The notes beneath the pieces were generated by a model. That model saw only the letters and a list, made by a program, of their open reading frames with translations, ran no database searches and was not told where the DNA came from. A stretch of DNA of 64,000 nucleotides from Exiguobacterium acetylicum (GTDB taxonomy: Bacteria; Bacillota; Bacilli; Exiguobacteriales; Exiguobacteriaceae): contig NZ_CP082333.1 of assembly GCF_019890935.1 (NCBI RefSeq), positions 2,957,501 through 3,021,500 on the forward strand, in the 5' to 3' direction. The position numbers and the translations under genes were made by a program. Positions 8,271 through 16,963 of this stretch are shown here, in pieces (the first letter of the stretch is position 1; each line of letters opens with the position of its first letter).

Positions 8271-9722
8271 ATGTTACAACGTAATCTTGCACTCCATACC
8301 GATCTGTACTTACCACGGTGGATGTATATCTATTGGAAAGAAGGACGTCATAATGAACGCGCCGTCTTTGATGTTTACTACCGTTCGAATCCGTTCGCAG
8401 GAGGCTATGTCGTCTTTGCGGGTCTCGAAAATATCATCGAGTACATTCAAACACTCCGTTTCACGGAAGAAGATATCACGTACTTGCAAGAGATGATTGG
8501 CTTCCCGGATGAGTTCAAGGATGAACTGCGTCAGTTCAAGTTCAATGGTTCGATCTCAAGTGTCAAAGAAGGCGAGATCGTCTTCCCGAACGAACCACTG
8601 ATTCGGATCGAGGCACGCATCTTTGAAGCGAAGCTCTTACAGACCGCGATTCTGAACATCGCGAACCACGAATCGCTCATCGCGACGAAGTACGCACGGA
8701 TTCGTCAATCGGCTCCCCGTGCGAAGTTCCTCGAAGCTGGCGCCCGTCGCGCGCAAGGCATCGATGCCGCTTACTTCGGTACGCGTGCTTCGTACCTGGC
8801 TGGTTTTGACGTCACAAGCCTTGCTTCAGCAGGACGCGACTTCGGCATTCCGTGTGGTGGAACGATGGAACATGCCGACATTCAATTCCACGATGACGAA
8901 TTGACGGCATTCCGGACATTCGCTTCTCATTATCCGGATCAGGCGACATTACTCGTCGATACGTACGATACGCTCAAGAGTGGTCTTCCGAATGCCATCA
9001 CGGTTGCGAAGGAACTCCAAGCCAAAGGGCATAAACTGCGTGGCATCCGAATCGATTCTGGCGACTTATCTTACTTGTCAAAACGTGCCCGCAACATGCT
9101 GGACGAAGCCGGCTTCCCGGAAGTCGACATCGTCTTATCAGGGGACCTCGATGAGTACGTCATCCAGGACTTACGCATCCAAGGTGCCCAAGCCAATACG
9201 TTCCTCGTCGGAACACGCGGTATCACAGCCTACGAACAACCGGCTCTTGGAATGGTCTATAAACTAGTCGCGCGTGAAGTAGATGGCGAGCTCGCACCCG
9301 TCATTAAAGTATCCTCGTCAAAAGCCAAGACGACGACGCCCCATATCAAGGAAGTGTATCGCATCATCGATCCGGTGACGGATAAGTTCAAAGGCGATTA
9401 CGTCACGTTGATGGACGAAGATCCGTCGACACTTGAAGCTGTCGATCTCATCGACGTCCGGGACCCATCGTTCCGAAATCGCATCGAACAGTTCAAGGTC
9501 GAGCGGTTACTTGAACCAATCTTTAAAGATGGAGAACTGGTCTATACGGTTCCGACGATCGAAGAGAGCCGCCACTTCCACGAAACACAGATTGGTCGTC
9601 TGTGGGAAGAGTACAAACGGCTGCGTTTGCCAGAGATTTATGCTGTCACATTCAGCGATCGTCTCTGGAAGCTCAAACTCGACATGATTCGGGATACTCG
9701 ACTGGCAAGTGGATTAAAATAA
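8271..9722 (+). CDS. pncB: Nicotinate phosphoribosyltransferase
   Basis: 483 residues, normal for the Gram-positive type. Recognisable segments: [16 protein letters not shown] at the N-terminus, [32 protein letters not shown] and [14 protein letters not shown] with the phosphate-binding site. It joins nicotinate and PRPP, with ATP hydrolysis, to make nicotinate mononucleotide. Paired with pncA upstream as a two-gene NAD salvage operon closed by a strong terminator. Confidence 0.95.
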   Translation: MLQRNLALHTDLYLPRWMYIYWKEGRHNERAVFDVYYRSNPFAGGYVVFAGLENIIEYIQTLRFTEEDITYLQEMIGFPDEFKDELRQFKFNGSISSVKEGEIVFPNEPLIRIEARIFEAKLLQTAILNIANHESLIATKYARIRQSAPRAKFLEAGARRAQGIDAAYFGTRASYLAGFDVTSLASAGRDFGIPCGGTMEHADIQFHDDELTAFRTFASHYPDQATLLVDTYDTLKSGLPNAITVAKELQAKGHKLRGIRIDSGDLSYLSKRARNMLDEAGFPEVDIVLSGDLDEYVIQDLRIQGAQANTFLVGTRGITAYEQPALGMVYKLVAREVDGELAPVIKVSSSKAKTTTPHIKEVYRIIDPVTDKFKGDYVTLMDEDPSTLEAVDLIDVRDPSFRNRIEQFKVERLLEPIFKDGELVYTVPTIEESRHFHETQIGRLWEEYKRLRLPEIYAVTFSDRLWKLKLDMIRDTRLASGLK

Positions 9723-9728
9723 ATCGCC

Positions 9729-9771
9729 AAAAAGCGCCGTTCTTCCTCCATCGGAATGAACGGCGCTTTTT
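9729..9771. terminator. Bidirectional terminator after pncB
   Basis: AAAAGCGCCGTTC pairs perfectly with GAACGGCGCTTTT across a 15-base loop, between convergent genes. Confidence 0.9.
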
Positions 9772-9772
9772 C

Positions 9773-10099
9773 TCATGTTAATCCTGCTTCGTTTCCGACA
9801 GGTGTCATTTCTGTTGGCGCTTGTTCCATCTTCTTACGAAAGTACCATGCGAAGCCAAGTGCACCTCCGATGAAGACGATATACGTGATGCGTTGACCGA
9901 ATTCAGCTAAGGAATCCGCGTAGAAAATACTGATTAAATGATCACTTCCACTAATGAGTAGCAAACAGGCAATCAGGAGCGCAATGCGATATGCAAGCGT
10001 CGGGCGGTCTGTCGGTTCAGCATGCCAATACATGATGATATGGTGGGCAAGTAGAACGATACCCAGGATTCCTAATATTCCAATGAGTACTTGCGGCAT
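9773..10099 (-). CDS. Small integral membrane protein of unknown function
   Basis: 108 residues with three predicted membrane segments: residues about 4-24 (LIGILGILGIVLLAHHI), 37-56 (AYRIALLIACLLLISG) and 70-88 (ITYIVFIGGALGFAWYF), then a short charged tail. AGGAGGA is correctly spaced from the ATG. I do not recognise the family. It stands alone between the pncB terminator and the divergent ywpF-like gene. Confidence 0.7.
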   Translation of the reverse strand: MPQVLIGILGILGIVLLAHHIIMYWHAEPTDRPTLAYRIALLIACLLLISGSDHLISIFYADSLAEFGQRITYIVFIGGALGFAWYFRKKMEQAPTEMTPVGNEAGLT

Positions 10100-10241
10100 A
10101 ATGAACGATCCTCCTGTTTAGTAGTATCTAGTCTTATTTAAACATAGTTCATACGAATTTCGTCAGGAAAAGTTTCCCGTCTTACATTCCTCACGGTATA
10201 CTGTAGGAAAATCGTAAGCGATCAAGGGAGGGTATTTTTTC

Positions 10242-10733
10242 ATGAAAACCTTTAAGTTATGCACATTACGCATTTTAATGGATGAGTCAGGACGTGATAC
10301 GACGATTCCCGTCGCCATTCAGGACGGATTGACGGTCAGTACCGAACAGACGGCACAGTGGGTTGCAGAAATCGTCGTTCCTCCGACGGATCAGCCGATC
10401 GTCGATGAATTGTTCACAAAACATTTACGTGCTTTGATTGAAATCACGATCTCACGACCTGATAATGACCCTGCCGCGATGATCGTCACGCCTCTTGAAC
10501 GGACTGTCTTAAGCGAAAACGTCTCATATGTCTTCACGGGTAAGATGGTCATGATGAAAAATGATTTATCTGAATCGATCTTACGCGAAGTCGTCGAAGA
10601 TGGATTCGCTGGCGAAGAACTCGTTCAAGAGTATAAGGATCGTCGTTCAAAACGTGGCGCCCATATCACAAGTATCGCTAAAGAAACGTTCAAACAATAT
10701 TTGACCGAGCATCCGAACGCACCTGTCTCTTAA
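10242..10733 (+). CDS. YwpF-like family protein
   Basis: 163 residues. The N-terminus MKTFKLCTLRIL and the internal ISRPDNDPAAMIV and VFTGKMVMM segments resemble B. subtilis YwpF, a small soluble protein of unknown function; identification is from memory of that family. GGGAGGG precedes the ATG by about 9 bases. Its stop overlaps the convergent histidine-phosphatase gene by four bases, so no terminator fits between them. Confidence 0.6.
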   Translation: MKTFKLCTLRILMDESGRDTTIPVAIQDGLTVSTEQTAQWVAEIVVPPTDQPIVDELFTKHLRALIEITISRPDNDPAAMIVTPLERTVLSENVSYVFTGKMVMMKNDLSESILREVVEDGFAGEELVQEYKDRRSKRGAHITSIAKETFKQYLTEHPNAPVS

Positions 10734-11320
10734 GGTTTTTCAACCTCGTCCGTGATGTGGTCCGCTACGTTGATGCGGTCAATCGTATAGTGATCCGTAT
10801 GCTGGATATAATTCGCACACGCGTTTTTCAAAGGTGTCCGGTAACTAAATGTCGCATCAATCGACGATAATGCTGCCTTGATCGTATGCGAGTGACAGAC
10901 GATTAGAATTCGTTTCCCTTCATACGTGCGTGTCACTTCCTGTAGCGCCTCGAACACGCGATCTTGGATGTCTTGTTCCGTTTCAAGACCTGGCACAAGT
11001 GTCGTATCGTTCGCTTGAACGGCTTCGTAAATCGCTGCGACCGGTTCACCGGAAGCGGCTCCGAATTCGCGTTCGACAAGTCGCTCATCTGTCGCTGTGA
11101 TCGTTAAACCAACAGCACGACCGATGATTTCTGCTGTCTCAACGGCACGTGATAGGGGGCTTGCTAACAAGACATCCCACTCTTCATTCGATAGATAAGC
11201 GGCGCTGAGTTCCGCTTGTCTTCTTCCTGTTGCATTCAACGGGATATCTTCTCTTCCTTGAATCCGTTCGTTTAAGTTCCAATCCGTCTGACCATGCCGC
11301 ACTAAACAAATTTCAGTCAT
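10730..11320 (-). CDS. Histidine phosphatase family protein (phosphoglycerate-mutase-like)
   Basis: 196 residues. The catalytic RHG motif is LVRHGQTDWNLNERIQG at residues 6-22, the second arginine is in ASPLSRAVETAE and the second histidine in ILIVCHSHTIKAAL. Such proteins dephosphorylate small molecules or act as phosphoglycerate mutases; the substrate cannot be read from sequence. GGGAGA lies 7 bases from the ATG. It lies 17 bases downstream of the esterase gene, so the two may be one transcript. Confidence 0.88.
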   Translation of the reverse strand: MTEICLVRHGQTDWNLNERIQGREDIPLNATGRRQAELSAAYLSNEEWDVLLASPLSRAVETAEIIGRAVGLTITATDERLVEREFGAASGEPVAAIYEAVQANDTTLVPGLETEQDIQDRVFEALQEVTRTYEGKRILIVCHSHTIKAALSSIDATFSYRTPLKNACANYIQHTDHYTIDRINVADHITDEVEKP

Positions 11321-11337
11321 GTCTCTGTCTCCCTCAT

Positions 11338-12327
11338 TTAAGAAATATGACTGATTGTATCATGTTTTCCATTCGGAAGTTGTCGCGGTGGCAACAGTAG
11401 CACCTGACAGGTGAAACGTTCAATTCGTTCAAGCAATCGCTCAATCTTTAACGGATTTTCCGTCTGAGCGAAACTGGCAAGTGAGTGGGTGCCATTCGGA
11501 AAGGAAAACAAACGAACATCGGCTCCGACATCCGCTCCCTTCTCAACGAAATGCAAAGCTTGAGAAAACGGGACGATCGGATCTTTTTTACCGTGCAAGA
11601 GCATGATGGGCGGGGCATCCGACGATAAATGTGTGACGGGTGAGACGTGCGTCATCAGCTTGCGCCATTCTTCTCGTCCCCCCTTGTAGAACTTAATGTG
11701 GGCAATCCAAGTCTGAATGAAATTAAACAACAAAAAGTTCGTCGGTGGATATAAAGCGATCACACCACTGATCAATGGCATGTGGCGCTCATCACGCTCA
11801 CCAACGAAAGCAGATGGGGCAAGTGCCGTCGTCAGCATGAGTGCAGCTCCGGCTGAGTCTCCCCATACCATCATCCGACCTCTTAGAATGCGAAGATCCT
11901 CCGCTTCCTTGTTCAAAAAACATAATGCATCCCGTACATCTTCGAGGTTATCCGGAAAATAACTGCCCTCTTCGAACAAACGATAATCGATACTACAGAC
12001 AGCAACTCCGAGTTCAAGCAGACGGTCGACGATTGGACTAAAGCAGAATATGTCATCACGCTCCCCACGAACGAATGCACCGCCGTGTGCGTAGATGGCA
12101 ACTGGAAACGGTCCCTCACCCGGTGGATAATAGAGATCGAGCTGTAAGATGCGGTCTCCCACCTGCTTATAGGTGAGCGTCCGCGGTGCCAGTTGTTTTT
12201 CTGTGTGTGGCAAGGCGGGTTCGGTCCACCGGAGCAGTGCACCGTAATTGTTCCAAATACTCGCTCCCGCTGCTGCCGTCGTCAATAACGCAGCTCCCCC
12301 CATTAGCCATGCAGTTTCACGTTTCAC
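11338..12327 (-). CDS. Alpha/beta hydrolase (HSL/BD-FAE-type esterase) with N-terminal membrane segment
   Basis: 329 residues. Oxyanion motif YAHGGAFVRGE near residue 80, nucleophile serine in VWGDSAGAALML, acid in GKKDPIVPF and histidine in FPNGTHSLASF. Residues 7-27 form a hydrophobic segment that could be an anchor or signal, placing the enzyme at the outer membrane face. The start is GTG with GGAGGTG suitably spaced. The substrate is unknown; carboxyl ester hydrolysis is the family activity. Confidence 0.85.
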   Translation of the reverse strand: MKRETAWLMGGAALLTTAAAGASIWNNYGALLRWTEPALPHTEKQLAPRTLTYKQVGDRILQLDLYYPPGEGPFPVAIYAHGGAFVRGERDDIFCFSPIVDRLLELGVAVCSIDYRLFEEGSYFPDNLEDVRDALCFLNKEAEDLRILRGRMMVWGDSAGAALMLTTALAPSAFVGERDERHMPLISGVIALYPPTNFLLFNFIQTWIAHIKFYKGGREEWRKLMTHVSPVTHLSSDAPPIMLLHGKKDPIVPFSQALHFVEKGADVGADVRLFSFPNGTHSLASFAQTENPLKIERLLERIERFTCQVLLLPPRQLPNGKHDTISHIS

Positions 12328-12416
12328 TTGATCACCTCCAAAAGACGTACCAGTTTCTTCACTTTATTATCCTTTTACCCCGTTTTAAAAGATGTCGAAC
12401 GTCTCGGTATTCCTAC

Positions 12417-12476
12417 TTGACGCTTCATCGGCGTTCCGCTATAGTGAGAAAGTCCAAATCGGAATAGTTACGTTTT
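12417..12476 (+). promoter_or_regulatory. Sigma-A promoter with Zur box for the zinc-binding lipoprotein gene
   Basis: TTGACG (12417-12422), a 17-base spacer and TATAGT (12440-12445) form a strong promoter. A 21-base near-palindrome follows at 12456-12476, with half-sites AAATCGGAAT and GTTACGTTTT around one central base. It differs from the B. subtilis Zur consensus (TCGTAAT-N-ATTACGA) at three core positions. It would cover the transcription start and early transcribed region, so zinc-bound Zur would repress. Confidence 0.75.
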
Positions 12477-12496
12477 AATAATGGAGGTATCATATA

Positions 12497-13510
12497 ATGA
12501 AAAAAATCATTCCTGCTTTAACGGTCGCCTTCGCGAGTGCAAGTGTCCTCGCTGCTTGCGGTTCAAATACCGATTCATCGACTTCAGATAAAACCCAGAC
12601 AGAAGTCTATGCATCAACGTTCGCGACGGCTGCTATTGCCCGCGAAATCGGTGGCAATCAAGTCGACGTCAAGATGATCGTTCCACCTGGAGCAGACCCC
12701 CACTCTTACGAGCCAACGTCAAAACAACTCACTGAGATTGCCAAGGGCGACTTGTTCCTCTTAACCGGTACGACGCTCGAGCCGTATTCGAAAAAAATCC
12801 AGGAGAGTCTAAAAGGCACGGATGTCCGCTTCGTCGAGACGAGTAAGGACGTCAACTTGCTAGAGTCGGATGCTACACTTCATGCACATGAAGAAGAAGG
12901 GCATACAGAAGACGAACATGCCCACGAAGAAGAAGGGCATGATGATCATGCAACAGATGAACATGCGCATGAAGAAGAGGGTCATGACCACGGAAAATAC
13001 GATCCACACGTCTGGCTCGACCCTGTCAACGCAAAAGCAATGGCACGCTCAATTACAACTGCTCTATCAAAAGAAGTACCAAAAGACAAAGCAACATTCG
13101 AGAAAAACTTAAAAGCGTTCGATCAACAAGCTGACGCACTCGATGAAGAGTTCAAACAAGCGGTCGCTGATGGATCGAAAAAAGAGCTTCTCGTTACGCA
13201 TGCCGCTTACGGTTACCTCGCAGAACGATATGGCTTCACACAACTGCCGATCGCGGGAATTTCTCCTTCTGATGAACCGTCACAAAAGCAACTGGCCGCT
13301 TTAGTGAAAGAAGCACGGATGCATGATTTAAAATACGTCGCGTTCGAAGAGACAGTCTCACCTAAGGTTGCACGTGTCATCCAAAAAGAAATCGGAGCTG
13401 AATCCGTGACGATTCATAATCTAGAGTCGGTCACGAAAGCGCAACAAAACAGCTCTTATTTCAAGTTGATGGAAGAAAACGTCCAAACATTGAAAAAGGC
13501 ACTTCAGTAA
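12497..13510 (+). CDS. znuA: Zinc ABC transporter substrate-binding lipoprotein (ZnuA/AdcA-like)
   Basis: 337 residues with a lipoprotein signal ending VLAACGSN (Cys20). Metal-site histidines are in PPGADPHSYEP, in DPHVWLDPVNAK and in VTHAAYGYLAERYGF. Between them is a flexible loop with three HAHEEEGH-type units, the histidine/acid-rich loop typical of zinc rather than manganese binders. It captures Zn outside the membrane for an ABC importer. No permease or ATPase gene lies next to it, so it must work with a transporter encoded elsewhere. Control by Zur is indicated by the upstream operator. Confidence 0.92.
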   Translation: MKKIIPALTVAFASASVLAACGSNTDSSTSDKTQTEVYASTFATAAIAREIGGNQVDVKMIVPPGADPHSYEPTSKQLTEIAKGDLFLLTGTTLEPYSKKIQESLKGTDVRFVETSKDVNLLESDATLHAHEEEGHTEDEHAHEEEGHDDHATDEHAHEEEGHDHGKYDPHVWLDPVNAKAMARSITTALSKEVPKDKATFEKNLKAFDQQADALDEEFKQAVADGSKKELLVTHAAYGYLAERYGFTQLPIAGISPSDEPSQKQLAALVKEARMHDLKYVAFEETVSPKVARVIQKEIGAESVTIHNLESVTKAQQNSSYFKLMEENVQTLKKALQ

Positions 13511-13517
13511 AGTACAG

Positions 13518-13546
13518 TTGACACGCGTTACTCAATGCGGTACGGT
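13518..13546 (+). promoter_or_regulatory. Sigma-A promoter of the SAM riboswitch transcript
   Basis: TTGACA, a 17-base spacer and TACGGT, beginning only 7 bases after the znuA stop and ending about 30 bases before the aptamer. Confidence 0.6.
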
Positions 13547-13575
13547 AAGAAACGTGTTTTACAACAATTGAATGA

Positions 13576-13738
13576 CTTCTTTTTATCGCGAGAAACGGAG
13601 GGACTGGCCCAATGATGTTTCGGCAGCGGACGATTTGATTCGTACTGTGCCAAATCCAGCAAGCGAAAGCTTGAGAGATAAGAAGAGCGTCTTTATTTCA
13701 TAAAGACCTCCTTCTTTCTTGCGAAGGGGTCTTTTTTT
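13576..13738 (+). promoter_or_regulatory. SAM-I (S-box) riboswitch with transcription terminator
   Basis: The aptamer (about 13576-13687) has the S-box core: ACGGAGGGACTGGCCC, a GGCAGC segment, then GTGCCAAATCCAGC, and closing GATAAGAAG pairing with the 5' CTTCTTTTTATC. Downstream, AGACCTCCTTC pairs with GAAGGGGTCT (13704-13732) followed by seven T: the terminator. The alternative antiterminator is visible: AGAAGAGCGTCTTTAT can pair with ATAAAGACCTCCTTCTT. High S-adenosylmethionine should therefore stop transcription before the downstream carrier gene. Confidence 0.95.
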
Positions 13739-13765
13739 GTATCTTTGAGAAACGAGGTGTTAACA

Positions 13766-15076
13766 ATGAATGAAACGATCACGCCTAACAAATGGGCACT
13801 GCTTCCTCTCGTCGTATTCCTGGTTCTCTTCATCGGAGCCGGGATCTTCTATGACGACTTTTACAAATTTCCGATCCTTATCGCCGCACTGATCGCTTTG
13901 ATTTTTGCTGCAATCACGACGAAAGGATCCATCAATCAAACGGTCGAACGAATTGCAACGGGTGCCGGAAATCCCGATATCATGATCATGGTCTTCATCT
14001 TCTTACTAGCCGGTACGTTTTCTGGAACAGCAGAAGCAATCGGCGCCATCGATGCGACCGTTAATGCCGCTTTGACGTTCCTACCTCCGTCGCTCCTGAT
14101 GAGTGGTCTGTTCATCATCGCTGCCTTCATCTCGATGGCGATGGGGACATCTACCGGAACGATTGCTGCACTCGCACCGATCGCCTTCGGTATTCATGAA
14201 GCGACAGGCATCAACGTTGCGATCGCAGCGGCTGCTGTCGTTGGTGGATCGATGTTTGGCGATAACTTGTCGTTCATCTCGGATACGACGATTGCTGCCG
14301 TCCGTACCCAAAAAACGAACATGCGCGATAAATTCCGGACGAACTTCATGATCGTCCTGCCGGCTGCTATTTTGACAGTCATCCTGCTCGCATTCGTTTC
14401 TGGTTCTGGTGACGTCGTCGAAGCAAAAGCATTTGAATTCTACAAGTTGATTCCATATCTCGCTGTCATCGTCCTTGCACTATTTGGCGTCAATGTCATT
14501 CTTGTCCTCATTGGTGGTACGTTACTCACCGGCATCATCGGTATGATTGATGGTAGTTTCGGCTTGAGTGGCTTCGTCCTCTCGATGTCCGAAGGAATGA
14601 TGGGGATGGCGGAAATCTCCATTTTGACGCTCCTCATGGGTGGTCTCGTCAGCTTGATTACGTTCAACGGTGGAATTGCTTACTTGAAAGAGACGCTGAC
14701 ACGCAAGATTTCACAGCGTCGGGGTGCCGAATTCAGTATGGCGGCACTCGTCAGTGCAACGAATCTCGCGACAGCAAACAATACGATCTCGATTCTCGTC
14801 GCTGGACCACTAGCAGCTGAAATTGCCGATACGTATGAAGTCGATCGCAAGAAATCAGCGAGTATCCTTGATATCTTCTCTTGTGGTATTCAAGGCATCA
14901 TTCCGTATGGGGCACAACTTTTGATCGCAGCAGAATTGACGAAAACAGCTTCTCCTGAACTGATTCCGTATCTGTTCTACCCGTTCCTCCTCTTCGTCTG
15001 TGGATCAATCGCCATCTTCTTCGGTTTGCCACGCATGAAGAAGACAGCGACGAAGCAAGAAAAAATTTCTTCGTAA
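13766..15076 (+). CDS. metT: NhaC-superfamily carrier, probable methionine transporter (MetT-type)
   Basis: 436 residues from the ATG with CGAGGTG 6 bases upstream (MNETITPNKW). About 11-12 membrane segments and NhaC-family motifs such as SMAMGTSTGTIAALAPIAF and GSMFGDNLSFISDTTIAA. The superfamily exchanges Na+ and H+ or organic acids. Because it is controlled by a SAM-I riboswitch, the likely substrate is methionine: comparative genomics proposed MetT, an NhaC-superfamily protein, as an S-box-controlled methionine importer. The family is seen in sequence; the substrate is inferred from regulation. Confidence 0.85.
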   Translation: MNETITPNKWALLPLVVFLVLFIGAGIFYDDFYKFPILIAALIALIFAAITTKGSINQTVERIATGAGNPDIMIMVFIFLLAGTFSGTAEAIGAIDATVNAALTFLPPSLLMSGLFIIAAFISMAMGTSTGTIAALAPIAFGIHEATGINVAIAAAAVVGGSMFGDNLSFISDTTIAAVRTQKTNMRDKFRTNFMIVLPAAILTVILLAFVSGSGDVVEAKAFEFYKLIPYLAVIVLALFGVNVILVLIGGTLLTGIIGMIDGSFGLSGFVLSMSEGMMGMAEISILTLLMGGLVSLITFNGGIAYLKETLTRKISQRRGAEFSMAALVSATNLATANNTISILVAGPLAAEIADTYEVDRKKSASILDIFSCGIQGIIPYGAQLLIAAELTKTASPELIPYLFYPFLLFVCGSIAIFFGLPRMKKTATKQEKISS

Positions 15077-15080
15077 CTAT

Positions 15081-15118
15081 AAAACAGGTCCAATCGCGTC
15101 GACGATTGGACCTGTTTT
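15081..15118. terminator. Bidirectional terminator after metT
   Basis: AAAACAGGTCCAATCG pairs perfectly with CGATTGGACCTGTTTT around a 6-base loop. Confidence 0.92.
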
Positions 15119-15119
15119 A

Positions 15120-15323
15120 TTATTTTTTCTGCTTCGCTTGTCGTTCTAAGATTAAATAAGCGATTGCCGGAAGCGGGAATTGAACGAGTCCAGCGCCTCC
15201 CCAAACCCATGGATTACGTCCTGACTTTCGCGCACTAAGAAACAGACCCACTGCCTGCGTTACTAACAATGCGCCAATGCTAAGCCAAGTACATTTGGAT
15301 AGCTTTTTATTCTTTTGAGCCAT
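15120..15323 (-). CDS. Small two-helix membrane protein of unknown function
   Basis: 67 residues with hydrophobic segments at about 13-30 (LSIGALLVTQAVGLFLSA) and 42-59 (GAGLVQFPLPAIAYLIL), basic ends. GAGGGGGAG lies 5-7 bases before the ATG, which supports real translation. No family recognised. Confidence 0.6.
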   Translation of the reverse strand: MAQKNKKLSKCTWLSIGALLVTQAVGLFLSARKSGRNPWVWGGAGLVQFPLPAIAYLILERQAKQKK

Positions 15324-15480
15324 CTTTTCTCCCCCTCTTTTAACACACGATTAAATCTCATGATTCTTTTCTATTTTACCTTATTTTGTTCCTCCATGAG
15401 CATGGAAACGGACGTCTTCGTTCGTTCATGCTAAACTAAACGAGCAAATCTAAACTATGTTTTATGAGGAGGAGTAACAC

Positions 15481-16293
15481 ATGCAATACGCAAAACTTTC
15501 AAACGGTATTACGATTCCCCAAATCGGATTCGGTGTCTGGCAAGTAGATGAAGAGACAGAAGCACCTGCTGCTGTCGCTGAAGCATTACGTGTCGGCTAT
15601 CGTCATATCGATACGGCTGCTGTCTACAAAAACGAGCGCGGTGTCGCAAAAGGAATCAAGGAAAGCGGCGTGAAACGTGAGGATCTCTTCTTAACGTCAA
15701 AAGTCTGGAACGATGATATTCGTGCCGGTCGGACGAAGGAAGCATTCGCAGAATCGCTCGAACGTCTCGAAACAGATTATCTTGACCTCTATCTCATCCA
15801 CTGGCCGGTCGAAGGCTATATCGAAGCGTGGAAAGCAATGGTTGAATTGTACGAAGAAGGCAAGATCAAAGCGATCGGTGTCTCGAACTTCAAGGAACAT
15901 CACCTCGATACATTGGCAGAAGAGGGCTTGATGGCTCCAATGATCAACCAAGTCGAGTTGCATCCACAATTGCCGCAACACGAACTGCATGAATACTTGC
16001 AAGATCACAACATCCAAGTCGAAGCATGGAGTCCACTCATGCAAGGGAAATTCCTCGAAATTAACGATTTCAAGGAAATCGCAGAGAAACACGGCAAGAC
16101 ACCTTCACAAGTCGTCTTACGTTGGCATCTCGACAACGGCATCGTCGCTCTTCCAAAATCCGTTACACCAGCACGCATTGCGGAAAACTTCGACGTCTTT
16201 GATTTCCAACTCGATGCTGATGATCTTGAGAAAATTGATCGTATCGCAACGGATGTCCGCCTCGGACCGGATCCGGACGAAATCGATTTTTAA
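15481..16293 (+). CDS. Aldo/keto reductase (YvgN/diketogluconate-reductase type)
   Basis: 270 residues, a single AKR barrel. Catalytic Asp-Tyr-Lys-His are seen in HIDTAAVYKNERG, FLTSKVWND and LYLIHWPVEGY. The NADPH-binding end has ALPKSVTPARIAENF. It probably reduces small aldehydes or ketones such as methylglyoxal with NADPH. GAGGAGG precedes the ATG by about 7 bases. Monocistronic, closed by a strong terminator. Confidence 0.94.
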   Translation: MQYAKLSNGITIPQIGFGVWQVDEETEAPAAVAEALRVGYRHIDTAAVYKNERGVAKGIKESGVKREDLFLTSKVWNDDIRAGRTKEAFAESLERLETDYLDLYLIHWPVEGYIEAWKAMVELYEEGKIKAIGVSNFKEHHLDTLAEEGLMAPMINQVELHPQLPQHELHEYLQDHNIQVEAWSPLMQGKFLEINDFKEIAEKHGKTPSQVVLRWHLDNGIVALPKSVTPARIAENFDVFDFQLDADDLEKIDRIATDVRLGPDPDEIDF

Positions 16294-16357
16294 TCTGGCA
16301 ATTCACGTAAAAGAGAACATCTTCCATATGAAGACGTCTTGATTCATCTGAACGACG

Positions 16358-16402
16358 AGAGACCCGTTTCCAGTCTAAGACTTGGAAGCGGGTCTCTTTT
16401 TT
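16358..16402 (+). terminator. Terminator after the aldo/keto reductase
   Basis: AGAGACCCGTTTCCA pairs with TTGGAAGCGGGTCTCT (one mismatch) followed by six T. A separate short palindrome AAGACGTCTT lies a few bases upstream. Confidence 0.88.
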
Positions 16403-16416
16403 ATGATTGAAGCTGA

Positions 16417-16878
16417 TCAGACATAATAAATTAAAATCGTATCTTCCGCTTCTTCTGCTTTTTGAAAATAGGCGCGTAAATCGGCGAACTGTTCCCAAAC
16501 ATCCTCGAATTCGCCTGGTGTTCCAGCTTCATCATGAATCGAAGCGAGTGCCCGCTGATCAAAGTTCCGCATCACTTCAGCGGAAATGATCAGAAGCGGT
16601 AAAGGAAGAATCCCGACGATCGCCGCTTTCTCTTCATTAACGATCAACTCTTCGCCAACAATCGCTCGTCCCAGGTTGTAATGTGTGTCTTGATCAATGT
16701 AGATATCGATTTGATTCATCAAATGATAGATGGCGTTCGTCTGTTCGAGAGCGAATAATTGTTCATGATCGGGTTGTGTCTCATGAATGAATAAAATCCA
16801 GTCCATGATGATGTGGGGATCGTTTCCGAACGACTCCCAGACCGCATCCGTGACGCGGACGAAATGTACGTTTTCCAT
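16417..16878 (-). CDS. Hypothetical protein, possibly DUF1877/YfbM-like
   Basis: 153 soluble residues. NLGRAIVGEELI in the middle and LRAYFQKAEEAEDTILIYY at the end recall the DUF1877 (YfbM) pattern, but the match is weak and from memory. GGAGG with 6-base spacing supports the ATG. Transcribed alone. No catalytic motif is visible. Confidence 0.6.
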   Translation of the reverse strand: MENVHFVRVTDAVWESFGNDPHIIMDWILFIHETQPDHEQLFALEQTNAIYHLMNQIDIYIDQDTHYNLGRAIVGEELIVNEEKAAIVGILPLPLLIISAEVMRNFDQRALASIHDEAGTPGEFEDVWEQFADLRAYFQKAEEAEDTILIYYV

Positions 16879-16929
16879 TCTCCCCCTCCCTTCTGTACTC
16901 TGTATTCCCTTTTTAAATTCGTTCTATAC

Positions 16930-16956
16930 AAAAAAAGAGCCAGATTTCTCTGACTC
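16930..16956 (-). terminator. Terminator of the agcS gene
   Basis: On the minus strand GAGTCAGA-GAAA-TCTGGCTC (one G-T pair) is followed by seven T, 8 bases after the stop. Confidence 0.85.
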
Positions 16957-16963
16957 CCTTTCC

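Noticed and set aside
12885-13000. Direct repeats in the znuA-like gene as a DNA element
   Set aside because: They are in frame and encode the histidine-rich metal loop, so they are explained by the protein.
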